The position numbers were made by a program, and so were the translations under genes. 64,000 nt of DNA, from contig NC_045149.1 of assembly GCF_008831285.2 (NCBI RefSeq), forward strand, positions 14,162,629-14,226,628, written 5' to 3'. The notes under the pieces are model-generated. The model worked only from the letters and a program-made list of their open reading frames with translations. It did not search any database and was not told the DNA's origin. This stretch comes from Nymphaea colorata. Taxonomy: Eukaryota; Streptophyta; Magnoliopsida; Nymphaeales; Nymphaeaceae. Of this stretch, positions 34,931 to 46,783 are shown piece by piece (within the stretch, counting starts at the first letter, position 1; every line of letters starts with the position of its first letter).

Positions 34931-35333
34931 TGTTGTTCGCCTAAGTCTGAATCTATTTTTGCTTACTTTTCTTTTGCTTACTATATCTTTGATTACAGAT
35001 TTGTTTACTAGTAATGGAGCACCCTCCCACCGATCCCAAGTACATATAAGGGATTTTGTATTTTGGGTGGTCGGCATTTGAATCCTGTAAGAAGCCTCAG
35101 CCATCCTATGTAAGTAAAGCTGTGATTTCTTTCCAAACATGTTTGCTTACATCGCACTTGTGATCACTGCAATTTATGCTCATTGTAAGAGCATCCCTCA
35201 AATTTCCTTGCGATCTTTGATTTCCTTGCACCTGCGTTATTGTCAAGTCCTCCGCAAACTCTTGAGTCCTTTAGGCTTACGATGAAGGTGCTATCGCCGG
35301 GCCGCATGGGCCGAAGAAAGTCAGCCTGTGACA
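34931..35333 (+). repeat. 3' LTR, copy A
   Basis: Starts TGTTGTTCGCC (or three bases later by alignment to the 5' LTR) and ends GCCTGTGACA before the target duplication CATCT. It matches the 5' LTR along its length with roughly 45 visible differences. Confidence 0.9.
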
Positions 35334-35733
35334 CATCTATTGGCTATAGATATTCCAAAATGTTTGATTTCATCTTGCGTGAAAAATCTCCTTTCTAAAG
35401 TCAAAAAACAACACCATTTAGCACGAAGAATTGCTTTACAACACTATAGCAACTTTCTCCATTATAAAATTGGTCTCTTCTTTCTAATGTCCTCATAAAA
35501 AGTCCATAATCTGCATTACTTTCATAATTTTAGGACCCCATAAGAGATTATCTTTGTAATCAGAGAGTCCTGACATCTCAACCATTCCCTTAATCCAGAT
35601 CGATCAAGGAGGGGCTGAGTCCCTATTTCGATAAGTCAAAAGCATATCATGCACATACCATTTCAAGAAATGATCTGGTCATCTACTTCTTCCTGATCTG
35701 CTTGTAGAAGACAAAAGTCCTCAACCCCAGTTG

Positions 35734-36182
35734 TAGGGATGTCAATATATCCGATTTGAATCGGATATCCTACCGATCCGATCCGAAAAAATCAGATATG
35801 GATAAAAATTTACTATCCGATTAAGAAATCCGATCGGATTCAAATTTAATAAATGACATCCGATCGGATTCGAATTTGGATATACATAAATATCGGATCA
35901 GATTCAGATACAGATTTGGATCAGATTCATTTTTATACAAATATCCTCTATCTAATACTTGAAAAATGGCAAAATCCAGTTCAAAATTCGGATTTGAATT
36001 CGGATATAAATATAAAAATCGGATTCAGATCGGATTCAGATTGTAAAATCGGATTTCGGATTCGGATATGACTTCGCTTTATTCGAATTTGAATCTGAAT
36101 CCAAATCCGAATATATGAATATCCAAAAAGCGGATATGATTAAAGATGTATCCGATCCGAATCTGATCCGTTGACATCCCTA
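35734..36182. mobile_element. hAT-like MITE with 8 bp target duplication (copy A)
   Basis: Terminal inverted repeats TAGGGATGTCAA and TTGACATCCCTA bound 449 bp of TCGGAT-rich, non-coding DNA. The octamer CCCAGTTG occurs at 35,726-35,733 and again at 36,183-36,190. An 8 bp target duplication and TAGGG ends are hAT-superfamily traits. It is inserted in the LINE between the RT part and the zinc-finger part. Confidence 0.9.
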
Positions 36183-36473
36183 CCCAGTTGCCCAACCAAA
36201 ACTTAGTCTGTCTACCATCCCCTACATCCCATTCAATTTGATGACCAACTGCCTGCCAGCTATCCAGGACACCTTTCCAAATCAATGACATATTTGAAAT
36301 TTTTCTACAAGTCCAAAGACTGTCACAATCCAAATATTTCAACTTTACATAAGCAGACCATAAAGAGGTTGCTAAGATAGAATTTTTAGCAGGATATAGA
36401 AGAAGAGCAGAATTAAATGTCTATAGATTGCTTCTTTCAGATGACCACACAATTGATGCCAGCTGATAGCATG

Positions 36474-36502
36474 AAGTGTCTATGCCAGCTGATAGCATGA
36501 AG
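36474..36502 (+). repeat. 26 bp tandem duplication unique to copy A
   Basis: ATGCCAGCTGATAGCATGAA is present twice in a row in copy A (from about 36,455) and once in copy B (about 47,900). It is the clearest multi-base difference between the copies in this part. Confidence 0.8.
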
Positions 36503-37130
36503 TGTCTTACTTCCTTCTTGCTCTGCCCAAAAAAAACGTGCACATTTTCTTGAGATATCTCTGACAACAGAATTAGGAACCTTAAAGCACCTCATCCAAA
36601 ATCATATAACACTTTCAATAACATGCATGATTAAACATGATTTACCCTGGAAAGAAAGTAATCTACTTTTCCATAGCGCCAGTTTCTCCAAGATCTTCTC
36701 CCTTAAGGGGTCACAATATTGAACAAGGAGAGAGACCGTAAACAGTGGCAACCCTAAATAGGAGACAGGCAAGGGCACCGCCTTCAAGCCCAAAATATGC
36801 TCAAACTCAACAAATATTAAAACCTCCACATGAAAAGCAACAAAACAGGAATTGAGTGGTTTACTACAGGAATTTGAGTGGTTTATTTCCGAACCTGCAT
36901 TTACCGCAAAATCAGCAAACACTGCTTTGATTGCTGGAATAGAATCTTTTTCTGCAGTTGACACAAGTCACAACATTATGTCATCGGCAAAGCAAGGTAG
37001 ATTAAATTGTATCCAATAACTCTCGGCACCTTCAAAGCTCCTCAAATTTTTCCCATTGAAGTTTCCTAGAAAGAATTCTTCATTAGAAAAATAAACAGAA
37101 AAGGAGAAATGGGACCACCTTGTCGAAGTC

Positions 37131-37230
37131 NNNNNNNNNNNNNNNNNNNNNNNNNNNNNNNNNNNNNNNNNNNNNNNNNNNNNNNNNNNNNNNNNNNNNN
37201 NNNNNNNNNNNNNNNNNNNNNNNNNNNNNN
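37131..37230. other. Assembly gap, 100 N
   Basis: Exactly 100 unknown bases, the conventional placeholder for a scaffold join of unknown size. It separates the two large direct repeats with no extra sequence on either side. Confidence 1.
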
Positions 37231-37562
37231 CATATCCCAATCTGAATCCAAAATTCGATTTCACAATCTGAATCCAATTTTTATAATAATATCTGAATCC
37301 GAATTTTGAACTGAATTTTGCCAATTTTCAAAATATAAGAGCATTAGATATGGAATATTTATTCAAAACTAAATCCAATCTGAATCAGTTTCCGAATCCA
37401 TTAGATATTTATGTACATCCAAGTCCGCATCAGAAATTTATCAGATGTCATTTCCTAAATCCAAATCGATCTGATTTCTTTGTCGGATATTAAATTTTTT
37501 TCCATATCCAATTTGTTTTGAATCATTTTAGTTAGATAGCCGATCCAAAACAGATGTATTCA

Positions 37563-40500
37563 CATTGCTATGATGCATCATTGAAGAATTATTTTTCTTT
37601 GCCACCGGAAGGAAGGAGAATGCCACTGGAAAATAGTGTTTTGGGCTTTTGGTTGGCAACTACGACAATTGTTTGGGAATTTTGATGGCCACTGGATGTC
37701 GTTGAAGAGCCGCGACCACCTTCCACGAGTGACAGAAGCCATTAAAGAAAGCATTGTTTCTGGTGTCGGAACACCGCGAGTGAATAGGAAACAATTTTCA
37801 CACTATAAAGCTCCTCCACCGTCTTTTTTCTCCCTGCAACTTTGGCCTTCCTTCGGTTCATATCCAAAGCCATGTGCACTATTTCATTTTCTTCTTCTTC
37901 TACATTATGTAAGCTCGCTATCACTGGTCTCCATAGAGCATGCACCCACGAGGATAATCTAAAACTTTAAATTTATAGTTAGATTTTCATGGACCTGGGT
38001 CTACTTATATGAGGCAGCCCATGAACTTGGGTGAACTCAACTTACTCTAGATCGAAGTGACCATCTAGGCACCCAAAAACTCGCCAGGATGCTTCTTTGC
38101 AGTAAATCAATCCCTCGTCTGCAACACTGATCGATGGAACCCTCTTTTCCCCATATTCTTTTTTCAAAACAGAATGAATCACAACTCCTTTTCCCTTCTT
38201 TTTTAAGTTGTGATTTTATGCCCATTTATTTTTTCCATTAATCTGAATTGATTGATGGCTTTTTTCTCTTTATTTGAAAGTAATGATGAAAATGGCGTAA
38301 GCAATTGAAGATTCTGAATTCTGGGGAGCTTGAAGGGTTATTATGATTCTGTGTTGTTCTATAGAATGACATGGTTCATATTTGCTTTTGTTGAATCTTT
38401 TCTACATTTAAGAACGTTGATTATTCTTTCTTTTCCAGAAACTGAACTGAAATCTTGCTTATGTGATTTTGTTGAATTTTTTCTACATTTAAGACGTTGA
38501 TTATTTTTCTTTTTCCAAAACTGAACTGAAAGCTTGCTCTTCATGTTTGTAATCGACCGATCTGGTCTTCATGCTTTTTGGCATCCTTTCATTGTGGCCA
38601 GAACTCAACATTCATTTTTGCTGACTTAGAACATATGGAAGAGGGTTTTTAATTTGGCTTCTAAGCTATTCAGACATTCAAGGCTGCTTGGTAATTGTAG
38701 TTGTTATTTGAATATACTAAAAATGGGTAAACTCATGAAACATTTTAATAAGTGTTCCAAGAATCTTATCCAAATCTTACAATATATTCATGAAACAGTT
38801 GCAAATTGTTTCCTTGCAATTCAGCAATTCAAGTCTACAGCAATTTATGAAGTTCCTCTTCTCATGTATCTATGGTTGGTTTGATTTTCTAACTAAATTA
38901 CATATATAAGATTTATTTTCTATGTGATAGAGGGTGTAACGCACTAAATGTAAAAGCGAAAAGTTCTGTGCAAATGTTGATAATGATAAAGAATTTACTT
39001 TTCACTATTCTTCATGTTTATCTATAATGAGTTGCAAACAAAAAAAGGTACTAGTTTTGTAAAATTTGAAGCTGGGATTGGTTGTAGGGAGATGCTATTG
39101 TCAGTCATTTATAAAGAGAACTTGGATACTGGCCTCCTTTTATATTCTTAATTAAATTACATCCTTATTATATTAGATTTTACATTGATTCTCTTGTGGA
39201 TAGGAATCAAAAACTTTTTTGACCATATAAACAAAGCCGGCGTATTTTTCTCCAATAAATTCTAGATGAAAGTGGTAAATTGTAGTTTCAAAACTTAGCA
39301 GGAAGAAGAAATATGATTTTTCAAAAATTTTATATAGGATAATATTTTTTAAAATTTACAAGTTTTTTTTTTGAGGGGGGGCTGCGCCTTGCCAGCCCCC
39401 TGTTCCGCCCCTACTGTTATAGAATCTATTTATTTGTCACTGCAGATTGAAACTAATAGCTCTGCATGTTTAAGGAATAAATGCCATTGAAAAGCATTAG
39501 TGACACAAATTTAATATATTAATCCATGACAACTATAAAAACCAATACTGACATTCAGTGAGACACACCACATGCCATCTATATTTGATGGCAGATCAAA
39601 AGGGCCACTAAGACTTTACAAATGCACATATTTGATATGTCATCATGATATTGTATGCAACCAAGAATACACAAAAGACCTTTCACTACTTCCGGCAATA
39701 GTGTGCATATGAATGTGCATCTATTAATTATTAAAATATTATTTTATCAATCTAACCTTGTAGATATGATCTTAAGAACGACTTTTGAGAAATATATATT
39801 AAGTTGATCATTTTTTATATTAATAACGTTTTCTTCAAATAAACGGCTCTTATAACATCAAAAGTTTGTTTGTAGAAAGTTCAATTTGTATAAAGTTAAC
39901 TTTAACTAAAACATGTTTTACATTAAATTAAATTAGTATTTAGAAACAGATGGGAGGTTCACATATTTTTAAAGCCCTTTTTATCGCTAATTTAACCAGT
40001 CTAGATTCTATCCCTTAATGCTCGGCCGGTATGTGGATGACCCACTTACTTCTCTTTTTCTTTTTTTCATTTTTTTTTTTTTAATGACAGTCAATAGTGT
40101 CGCCATGGTCTAGCATCGTGTGGGATAGAAGATGCTTCCCTTGCCTCTGTGAGAAGGGTGACGCTGTCGCGCCTTGCCATCGTTGTCACAGCCCAACTCG
40201 CTGGCAGAGTATCTGCCCGCCGTTGAGGGTATGGCAGGCTGTTGTTTCTCAGGGCGGCGACTCCCTGCCCTACCTTCACTGGCAACCAGCAAGGCACACC
40301 TCTTGGGGTCACAACAGCATCCATGCCTCAATATTTTGTTTAATGAAGAATAGTAAACAAAGGGAGGGAGGACACCTGCCTCTCACCACTGAAAGCCTGT
40401 CGAGGCCTTTCCATCACTGGCAGGTCCACCGACACAAAGGCAGCAGCAGGCACTGACGGGGCCAGAAATTTTTGGATATGGAGCACTATTATAGAAATTC

Positions 40501-40600
40501 TCATTTCTAGAGGGGCACAACAATATAAATATGTAAATAATGTAATAATCTATGTAAAAATATGTAAAAATAAATAAAATTTATGGTGTGTGGACATTTG
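37563..40600. other. Unassigned stretch in copy B (equivalent of 26,046-29,170)
   Basis: The counterpart of the left half of copy A, with the 80 bp tandem duplication at about 38,393-38,545 and the GCCCC-rich repeat at about 39,335-39,415. A plus-strand frame at 37,636-37,962 is open here but broken in copy A by a single-base difference; it has no recognised family and is not called as a gene. Confidence 0.4.
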
Positions 40601-40617
40601 TGGCTGTCGAACAACAT

Positions 40618-40619
<2 letters not shown>

Positions 40620-40648
<29 letters not shown>
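40620..40648. repeat. (AT)n microsatellite, copy B
   Basis: AT run of about 29 bases, the counterpart of the run at 29,171-29,203. Confidence 0.95.
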
Positions 40649-40651
<3 letters not shown>

Positions 40652-41264
40652 TTTAGATTTTCAAAATCACTAAGAATTCGATCCAACATGATGGATGGCT
40701 TAAAAAAAATAGTATCAAGTAAACTTTTTCTCTTAGTATCAAGTACACTTGGCTCTGCCCCTATGTAGGTGACAGCTTCCCCTCCCTCCCTTTTTTTTTG
40801 TGAAAAAAATATGTTGTACAGTCTCCCTCATAGGAGCAGAGGTGACCTTTGATCGAGGCCGCGGCCTCCCCCTCCTCAAACAGCATGAGGAGGTGACACC
40901 TTTTAATACTAAATCCATGAATAGGGCTGTAGGCCTCAAAAGCATGAATAGTTGAAAACAGTGGAACAATTTCAAATGCAAATCAGCTGGGCTGTAGGCC
41001 CCGTCCCTTTTAATACTAAAAAATAACAAATGACTGAAGATATCGTAAAGAAACCAAAAGAACATAAGGAAACCCTCAAGGTAGCCTACAGAAGGCAACA
41101 AGGATCCAAACAAAGAAAAGAAAAGCTTTTAAGACCACTACCTTATAGAATATTCCGGAATGTGGAAAAGAAGCACATCAATGACCTCACCACTAGGATT
41201 GTAACCCTGAAACGACCTTTCTTTCCAAACCCATCAGAAATGCTCACATACCTTCTATTCTACC

Positions 41265-41770
41265 ATGGCCAACTGTCGTTTTCCCCTTTCTCCTTATCCC
41301 CTGTTCTCTAGAGCACATAACAATGTCTGCAATCCATTACGATAAAAACATATGGATTTTACCACCATATCGACATTGGATGGCACTTTCCCTGGATCTG
41401 ATAGAATACGTGGCGGAAACCACAGTCCCATCTATCTTTTATGTTTTTGAATCCACCCTGCATTGTCAACAGAAATCTTTCCATAGATTCTAAATTTATA
41501 TCTTCTATCTCTTTCAGAATTAGTGTGCACTCATTTATCTCTTTCCAAATCATCCAGGTGATCATTTGGAAAAGGAGACACCAGCATTTATTTATCCAAC
41601 TACTGCAAAATGTTTCATTCTCCACCAGTCATACTCTTTCTTTATTGAACTAAAGAAGGAATAAAGATATTAAATTTTCCTCCCACATATTTCTTCACAT
41701 AAGAAGAAAACTCGCAACATCCAAACAGATAAAAAGGAGACTCTTCCCTTTTTTTACAAAGGACACATCT
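41265..41770 (-). pseudogene. L1-type LINE, C-terminal end (copy B)
   Basis: Minus-strand counterpart of 29,800-30,332. The 41,359-41,625 frame is longer than in copy A and shows WINKCWCLLFQMITWMIWKEI and GGFKNIKDRWDCGF, typical of the tail of plant L1-like ORF2. It is interrupted at 41,771 by the Ty3 LTR after CATCT. Confidence 0.75.
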
Positions 41771-42168
41771 TGTTTCCCTAAGTCTGAATCTATTTTTGCA
41801 TACTTCACTTTTGCTTACTGTCTTTGGTTATACTTTTGTTTACCTGTGATGGAACACCCACCCACCGGTCCCAAATGCATATAAGGGATTCTGTATTTTG
41901 GGTGGTCGGCATTTGAATACTATAAGAGGCCCCAGCCGTCCTATGTAAGTAAAGTTGTGATTTCTTTCCAAACACCCTTGCTTACATCGCTCTTGCGATC
42001 AATGTAATTTATGCTCATTGCAAGAGCATCCCTCAAATTTTCTTGCGATCTTTGATTTCCTTGCACCCGCGTTATTCTCAAGTCTTCCGCAAACTCTTGA
42101 GTCCTTTAGGCTTACGGTGAAGGTGCTATCACCGGGCCACCCGAGCCGAAGAAAGTCAGCTCGTGACA
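41771..42168 (+). repeat. 5' LTR, copy B
   Basis: 398 bp, almost identical to 30,333-30,729 except for a few positions such as one extra base near 42,013. Confidence 0.9.
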
Positions 42169-42265
42169 ACTGGTATCAGAGCCAGTTTGATCATCTGGCA
42201 TGGTGGGGCGTGGGGAGCTTGGTTGGTGTCAAGCTATCCAATGATTGGCTGCTATCTGTGGTATC

Positions 42266-43195
42266 ATGGCTGTAGATGAACAGAATTCTGTAGCGGAGGG
42301 AGTACAGACTCGTCAACAAAAGAAGACGAGTGTGACCAATGAAGGAATGGAAGCACGGCTGGTTGCGATCGAGACAACCATTGCCTCCTTGACTCATTCC
42401 ATGACCGAAGCTGCATGGAGCTTTGAAGAGTACAATGTTGGGACGAATCAGAATATGGAGCAGGTGAACTCTCAGTTAGGAGAAGTTTTAGCCTGTTTAG
42501 CTGCGATGGAGGATGAGATGGAAGTCCTCAGAATGTGAAATAGGACCCTGGATAATCGGCTTCCTAGAGGGGACAAAAGAGGTACAGCGATGTTCGAAAT
42601 GCTAAGGAATTCGAGAACTTTCTCTATCATCTCGAAAAATACTCAAGGTGAACCAGATCCATGATGATGAAATGAAGATCACAACTGCCTCAATGTTTCT
42701 GATGGATGACGCCATGCTGTGGTGGTGGAGGTGGGAGAGTGACGTCGAAGGTGGCATCTGCACTATTGACACTTGGGAGGAATTCAAGCATGAGATGTGC
42801 GAGTATTTCCTGCCCAAAGACATAGAATATCTTGCAAGATGGCGATTGATGGAACTCAAGCAGATCGGATCGATCCATGCTATGCTCAAGCATTCACAAC
42901 GAAGATGCTTGAAATTTCAAGAATGTCTGACGAGGAGGATCGACTATTCCATTTCATGAATGGATTACAACCATGGGTGGAGCAAGAACTCTGGCGACAA
43001 GACCCAAAAGACTTGAGTAGTGCCCTTGCAGCGGCCAAAAGCTTGGTAGATACCTTAAGGCGGCTGAAGTTTGAATACAAGCCCTACAATTCCATTAAGG
43101 GTGCAAACAGAAACCACAACAGTGGTGGGAACAATTGGAGAACTCGACAAGTAGAAAAGGGGAACACTAATGCAGCGGTCTCAGAATAACAATGG
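42266..43195 (+). pseudogene. Ty3/gypsy gag, copy B
   Basis: Starts at ATG 42,266 and has the same in-frame TGA after LRM at 42,536-42,538 as copy A. The core frame 42,648-42,959 is better kept than in A and shows MLWWWRWESDVEGG and WEEFKHEMCEYFLPKD, the typical gag core. It then shifts frame near 42,935. Confidence 0.85.
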
Positions 43196-43249
43196 TGAAA
43201 ATGCGTGAGATGGCAACACTTATAGGCCTTTCCGGCCACCACAAGGATT

Positions 43250-43827
43250 GAAGTGTTGGCACTGCAGTGGGAATCACTTTGCTTCAAAATGCCCGAATGT
43301 CGAAAGCAACTAGGCCAGCACTTCGAAACAATCTGATTTTTCTATGCAGGGTCAAGAAGAGGAAGCATATGAGAGCTCTCCAAATCCTCAGTGCTTTGAA
43401 GGAGACCCTGAAGGTGACAACAATGACGGCCACATGACTCATGTACTTGGACATCTTGGTGAATGGAAAGTCCACGACAGCATTGGTGGATGCTGGTGCG
43501 ACACACAACTTTGTCTCGGAAGAGGAGGCGAAGAGATTGGGCTTCACCCTAGAGAGGGGGGAGTTACGCATGAAGGTGGTGAACTCAGAGGTGAAGTCCA
43601 TCCACGGAGTGGTCCGGGATGTGGTAGTGAAGATTGAGAGGTGGTCTGGAAAAGCCAACTTCTCGGTGGCACCGATGGATGATTTCAAGATGATCCTAGG
43701 CATGGAGCTTCTCAGTTTGGCAAAGATAATCCCAATGTTGCATCTGTGCGCCATCGGTATTCTTGATGAGAAGTTTCCTTGGTGGCGAACAAGGAAGTGG
43801 CTGAAAACTCCCTTGATTCGGTCCTAG
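43250..43827 (+). pseudogene. Ty3/gypsy zinc knuckle and protease, copy B
   Basis: Zinc knuckle CWHCSGNHFASKC at 43,254-43,292. The 128-codon frame 43,441-43,827 holds ALVDAGATHNFVSEEEAKRLG, an intact aspartic protease active-site box, and continues through MILGMELLSL into the linker. This is the only continuous protease frame in the window. Confidence 0.88.
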
Positions 43828-43849
43828 AGGCACTTGTGCCTGTCTTGGA

Positions 43850-44530
43850 AGAGTTCACAGAAATGATGCCTGTGGAACTCCCCAGATGACTGCCACTACG
43901 ACGTGAAGTGGATCATGCTATTGAATTGGTCCCAGGTGCAAAACCACCTGCAATGGCGCCTTACCGGATGAGTCCCATGGAGTTGAAGGAATTGTGACGT
44001 CAACTAGATGAAATGTTGGCGGGAGGAATCATCAGGCCCTCAAGGCTCTTTATGAAACACCTGTGTTGTTTCAGCTGAAACACGATGGCTCAAAGATACT
44101 GTGTGTCGACTATCCTGCATTGGACAAGGTAACAATCAAGAAGAAGTATCTGTGCTCATTGGTGACTTATTCGATCAATTGGGAAATGCATGAATCTTTC
44201 CAAAGTTGGATCTTCGATCGGGCTATCGAGCTATTGGCAAGTCAGGATAGTAGAAGGGGATGAACCAAAGACTACTTGTGTCACCCGCTAGGGTGCTTAT
44301 GAATCCTTAGTTATGCCATTCAGGTTGACATGCGCCAGCAACATTCTCAACACTAATGAACAAGATCTTTTGCCCGTACCTTGACAAGTTCGTGGTAGTC
44401 TATCTTGATGACATCATGGTCTTTAGACACAGCATGGAGGAGCATGTCAGTCATCTGCAGACGGTGTTCGGAGTATTAAAGGAGAATGATCTCTATGTGA
44501 AATAGAAGAAGTGTCTCTTTAGTCAACAGG
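43850..44530 (+). pseudogene. Ty3/gypsy reverse transcriptase, copy B
   Basis: Same landmarks as copy [15 protein letters not shown] (about 43,950), KILCVDYPALDKVT (44,063-44,263 frame) and YLDDIMVF (about 44,400). Stops follow ELPR and KEL as in A, and a TAG is found near 44,503 where A has a different base. Non-functional. Confidence 0.88.
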
Positions 44531-44639
44531 AGATCAGTTTTCTTAGCCAACTGTAGTACCTGAGTTGCGGTCCTTCCTCGGATTGACCAACTATTACATA
44601 TGGTTCATCGAGGGGTATTCTCTAATTGTTACACCTGTC

Positions 44640-45110
44640 ATTGACTTGCTCAAGAAGAACACCGCTTGGGCTTGAATGCAGTCTGCCCAAGATGCCTTTG
44701 AAGAATTGAAGAGAGCTCTTGTGAGAGAGGCTGTGCATAAGTTGCCCGACCACTTGAAACCTTTTGAAGTACACACTGATGCTTTCGATTTTGCCATTGG
44801 CGGCATATTGATGCAAGAGGGGCATCCAATCGCTTATGAGAGCCAAAAGTTGAAGGAAGCAGAGAAGTGCTATAATGTTCACAAATGAGAAATAACTACA
44901 ATCGTGCACTACCTTCGTACATGGAGACACTTTTTGCTGGGAGCGCAGTCGTGAAGACTGATAATCTAGCCATGAGCTACTTCTAGATGCAGAAGAAGTT
45001 ATCTCCCAAGCAGGGTCATTAGCAATAATTCCTGGCCGAGTTTGACTTCGTGTTGGAATACGAGTGGGGGTAGACACACTGAGTTGCAAGGCAAAGCTTG
45101 CGTCCATGTG
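44640..45110 (+). pseudogene. Ty3/gypsy RNase H, copy B
   Basis: The 44,676-44,888 frame has HTDAFDFAIGGILMQEG and ends with TGA after NVHK, as in copy A. The rest follows in other frames. Confidence 0.85.
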
Positions 45111-45139
45111 AATAGGGGCTTCTGAAGTGCAACTAGAGG

Positions 45140-46365
45140 GGCAACCTTCTAGAACGTATTCAAGAAGGCATGCAACAAGACTCTACGGCAAAGCATCTAG
45201 TATCCCTGGCTAAGACGGGCAGGACCAGGAGATTTTCCTTGTGAATGGACTCCTTCTCACTCGAGGTGGACGAGTATTTGTGCCAAGGTGGGGAAATCTT
45301 CGGTGAGAACTATTGAAGGAAAGCCACAATACTTTGTGGGCAGACCATCCTGGCCAGGAGCGAACCTTGGCCTTACCTGAACGTGGCTACTATTGGCCAC
45401 AAATGCAGGATGATGTGGAGACTTATGTGAAGACGTGCCTCATCTGTCATCAAGACAAGGGAGTCAATTAGAAGACTGCCGGCTCATTGGAACCTCTTCC
45501 TATTTTGGATCATCCGCAGGAAAGTCTATCCATGGACTTCAATGTTGGTCTCCCAAAGGTCGATGGACTCAGCTCTATCTTGATTGCTGTGAATCAATTC
45601 TCCAAGTCTGCGACATTTATCCCAACCTCAAAGGAGTGCCCTACAAAGAAGACAAAAAAGTTGTTCCTGAAGAATATAGTAAAGTATTGGGGTGTGCCAA
45701 AAAGTATTGTTAGTTATCATGACGGCAGGCTACATAGGCAAGTTTTGACGATAAGTGTTTTGACTGCTGGGCTCGGACTTATTGTTTTCAACAAGCTTCC
45801 ACCCACAGACTGATGGCTAGGCACTTTATGTGCACGAATTAGAAAAATTGGGTGAAATTACTTGATGTAGCCCAATTCTGCTGCAACTTACAAAAGAGCG
45901 AGTCTTCGAGATAGCCACTGATCAACAGTCGTTGATGCCGCACACTCTCGTTGCTCAAGAAAAGGGAAGGCCATCTTCGCTTATCAGTTTGTCAGAGACT
46001 GGCAGGAGCAGACGGAGCTAAGCAAGGTGTTCTTGCACAAGGCAGCCAAGAAGATGAAGAAATGGGCCGAAAAAAGGCGACATCCTTTAGAGTTTAGAGT
46101 TGGAGATCATGTCCTCGTGAAGCTGTACCCAGATCGTACAAGAATCTTTCGTGAGGAACACAGTGTCCTGATACGATAGTACGAACGACTATTCATCATG
46201 ATCAAGAAGATCAGCAAGCTAGCGTACAAGTTAAACTTACCACTAGACTTCAAAGTACATCCAGTGTTCCATGTCTGCAACTTGAAGCCTTTCCATGCTG
46301 ATGAAGAAGACCTAGGGAGGAGCATGCCACAGCGGGAGCCGATCCTACAAAGAACACCATCATCA
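45140..46365 (+). pseudogene. Ty3/gypsy integrase, copy B
   Basis: Zinc-binding region (CLICHQDKG near 45,440-45,465), core 45,487-45,813 with SMDFNVGLP, second catalytic site again SYHD in place of SDRD, and C-terminal domain 46,198-46,365 (KLAYKLNLPLDFK, FHVCNLKPF). Stop codons occur between domains. Confidence 0.87.
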
Positions 46366-46376
46366 ACAAGGGGAGA

Positions 46377-46778
46377 TGTTGTTCGCCTAAGTCTGAATCT
46401 ATTTTTGCTTACTTTTCTTTTGCTTACTATATCTTTGATTACACATTTGTTTACTAGTAATGGAGCACCCTCCCACTGTCCCAAGTACATATAAGGGATT
46501 TTGTATTTTGGGTGGTCGGCATTTGAATCCTGTAAGAGGCCTCAGCCATCCTATGTAAGTAAAGTTGTGATTTCTTTCCAAACATATTTGCTTACATCGC
46601 TCTTGTGATCAATGCAATTTATGCTCATTGTAAGAGCATCCCTCAAATTTCCTTGCGATCTTTGATTTCCTTGCGCCTGCGTTATTGTCATGTCCTCCGC
46701 AAACTCTTGAGTCCTTTAGGCTTACGATGAAGGTGCTATCGCCAGGCCGCATGGGCCGAAGAAAGTCAGCCCGTGACA
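46377..46778 (+). repeat. 3' LTR, copy B
   Basis: Starts TGTTGTTCGCC after the polypurine tract and ends CCCGTGACA before CATCT. Matches 34,931-35,333 with a handful of differences. Confidence 0.9.
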
Positions 46779-46783
46779 CATCT

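Larger units (their letters stand above)
30333..35333 (+). mobile_element. Complete Ty3/gypsy retrotransposon, copy A
   Basis: A 5.0 kb element with two LTRs, primer-binding site, gag, protease, RT, RNase H, integrase and polypurine tract in Ty3/gypsy order, bounded by the target duplication CATCT. It interrupts the zinc-finger region of an L1-like LINE. The two LTRs differ at roughly one position in ten by eye, so the insertion is old, while copies A and B of the whole element differ far less. Every gene carries stops or frameshifts, so it is non-autonomous now. Confidence 0.93.
25714..37130 (+). repeat. Large direct repeat, copy A (contig end)
   Basis: This 11,417 bp unit is nearly identical to 37,231-48,550. 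It starts at CATATCCCAATCTG and runs to TGTCGAAGTC, where the N run begins. All elements inside (LINE, Ty3 element, MITE, microsatellite) recur in the same order and orientation in copy B. Differences are mainly single-base indels plus a 26 bp tandem duplication near 36,474-36,500 absent from B. Because A ends at the gap and B begins at it, this is best explained as unmerged overlapping contig ends or two haplotypes. Confidence 0.95.
35334..37130 (-). pseudogene. L1-type LINE, reverse transcriptase part (copy A)
   Basis: Minus-strand continuation of the LINE split by the Ty3 element. From the gap leftward it encodes the RT core with LRQGGPISPFLFIF (37,085-37,130) and FADDIML (36,968-36,990, the YADD-type catalytic box). 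It continues with the post-RT segment PVSYLGLPLF and WKSRLLSFQGK (36,602-36,964), then IWKGVLDSWQAVG and DGRQTKFWLGNW (36,190-36,320), typical of plant L1-like ORF2 before the zinc finger. The MITE at 35,734-36,182 interrupts it. Frames are broken. Confidence 0.85.
41771..46778 (+). mobile_element. Complete Ty3/gypsy retrotransposon, copy B
   Basis: Counterpart of 30,333-35,333, flanked by CATCT at 41,766-41,770 and 46,779-46,783. 5' LTR 41,771-42,168, primer-binding site from 42,171, 3' LTR about 46,377-46,778. The shared insertion site and target duplication show that A and B derive from one insertion event, not two. Confidence 0.93.

Noticed and set aside
37636-37962. 108-codon plus-strand frame as a host gene
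   Set aside because: The frame is broken by one base in the paired copy at 26,100-26,450, no family is recognised and the start lies in generic sequence.
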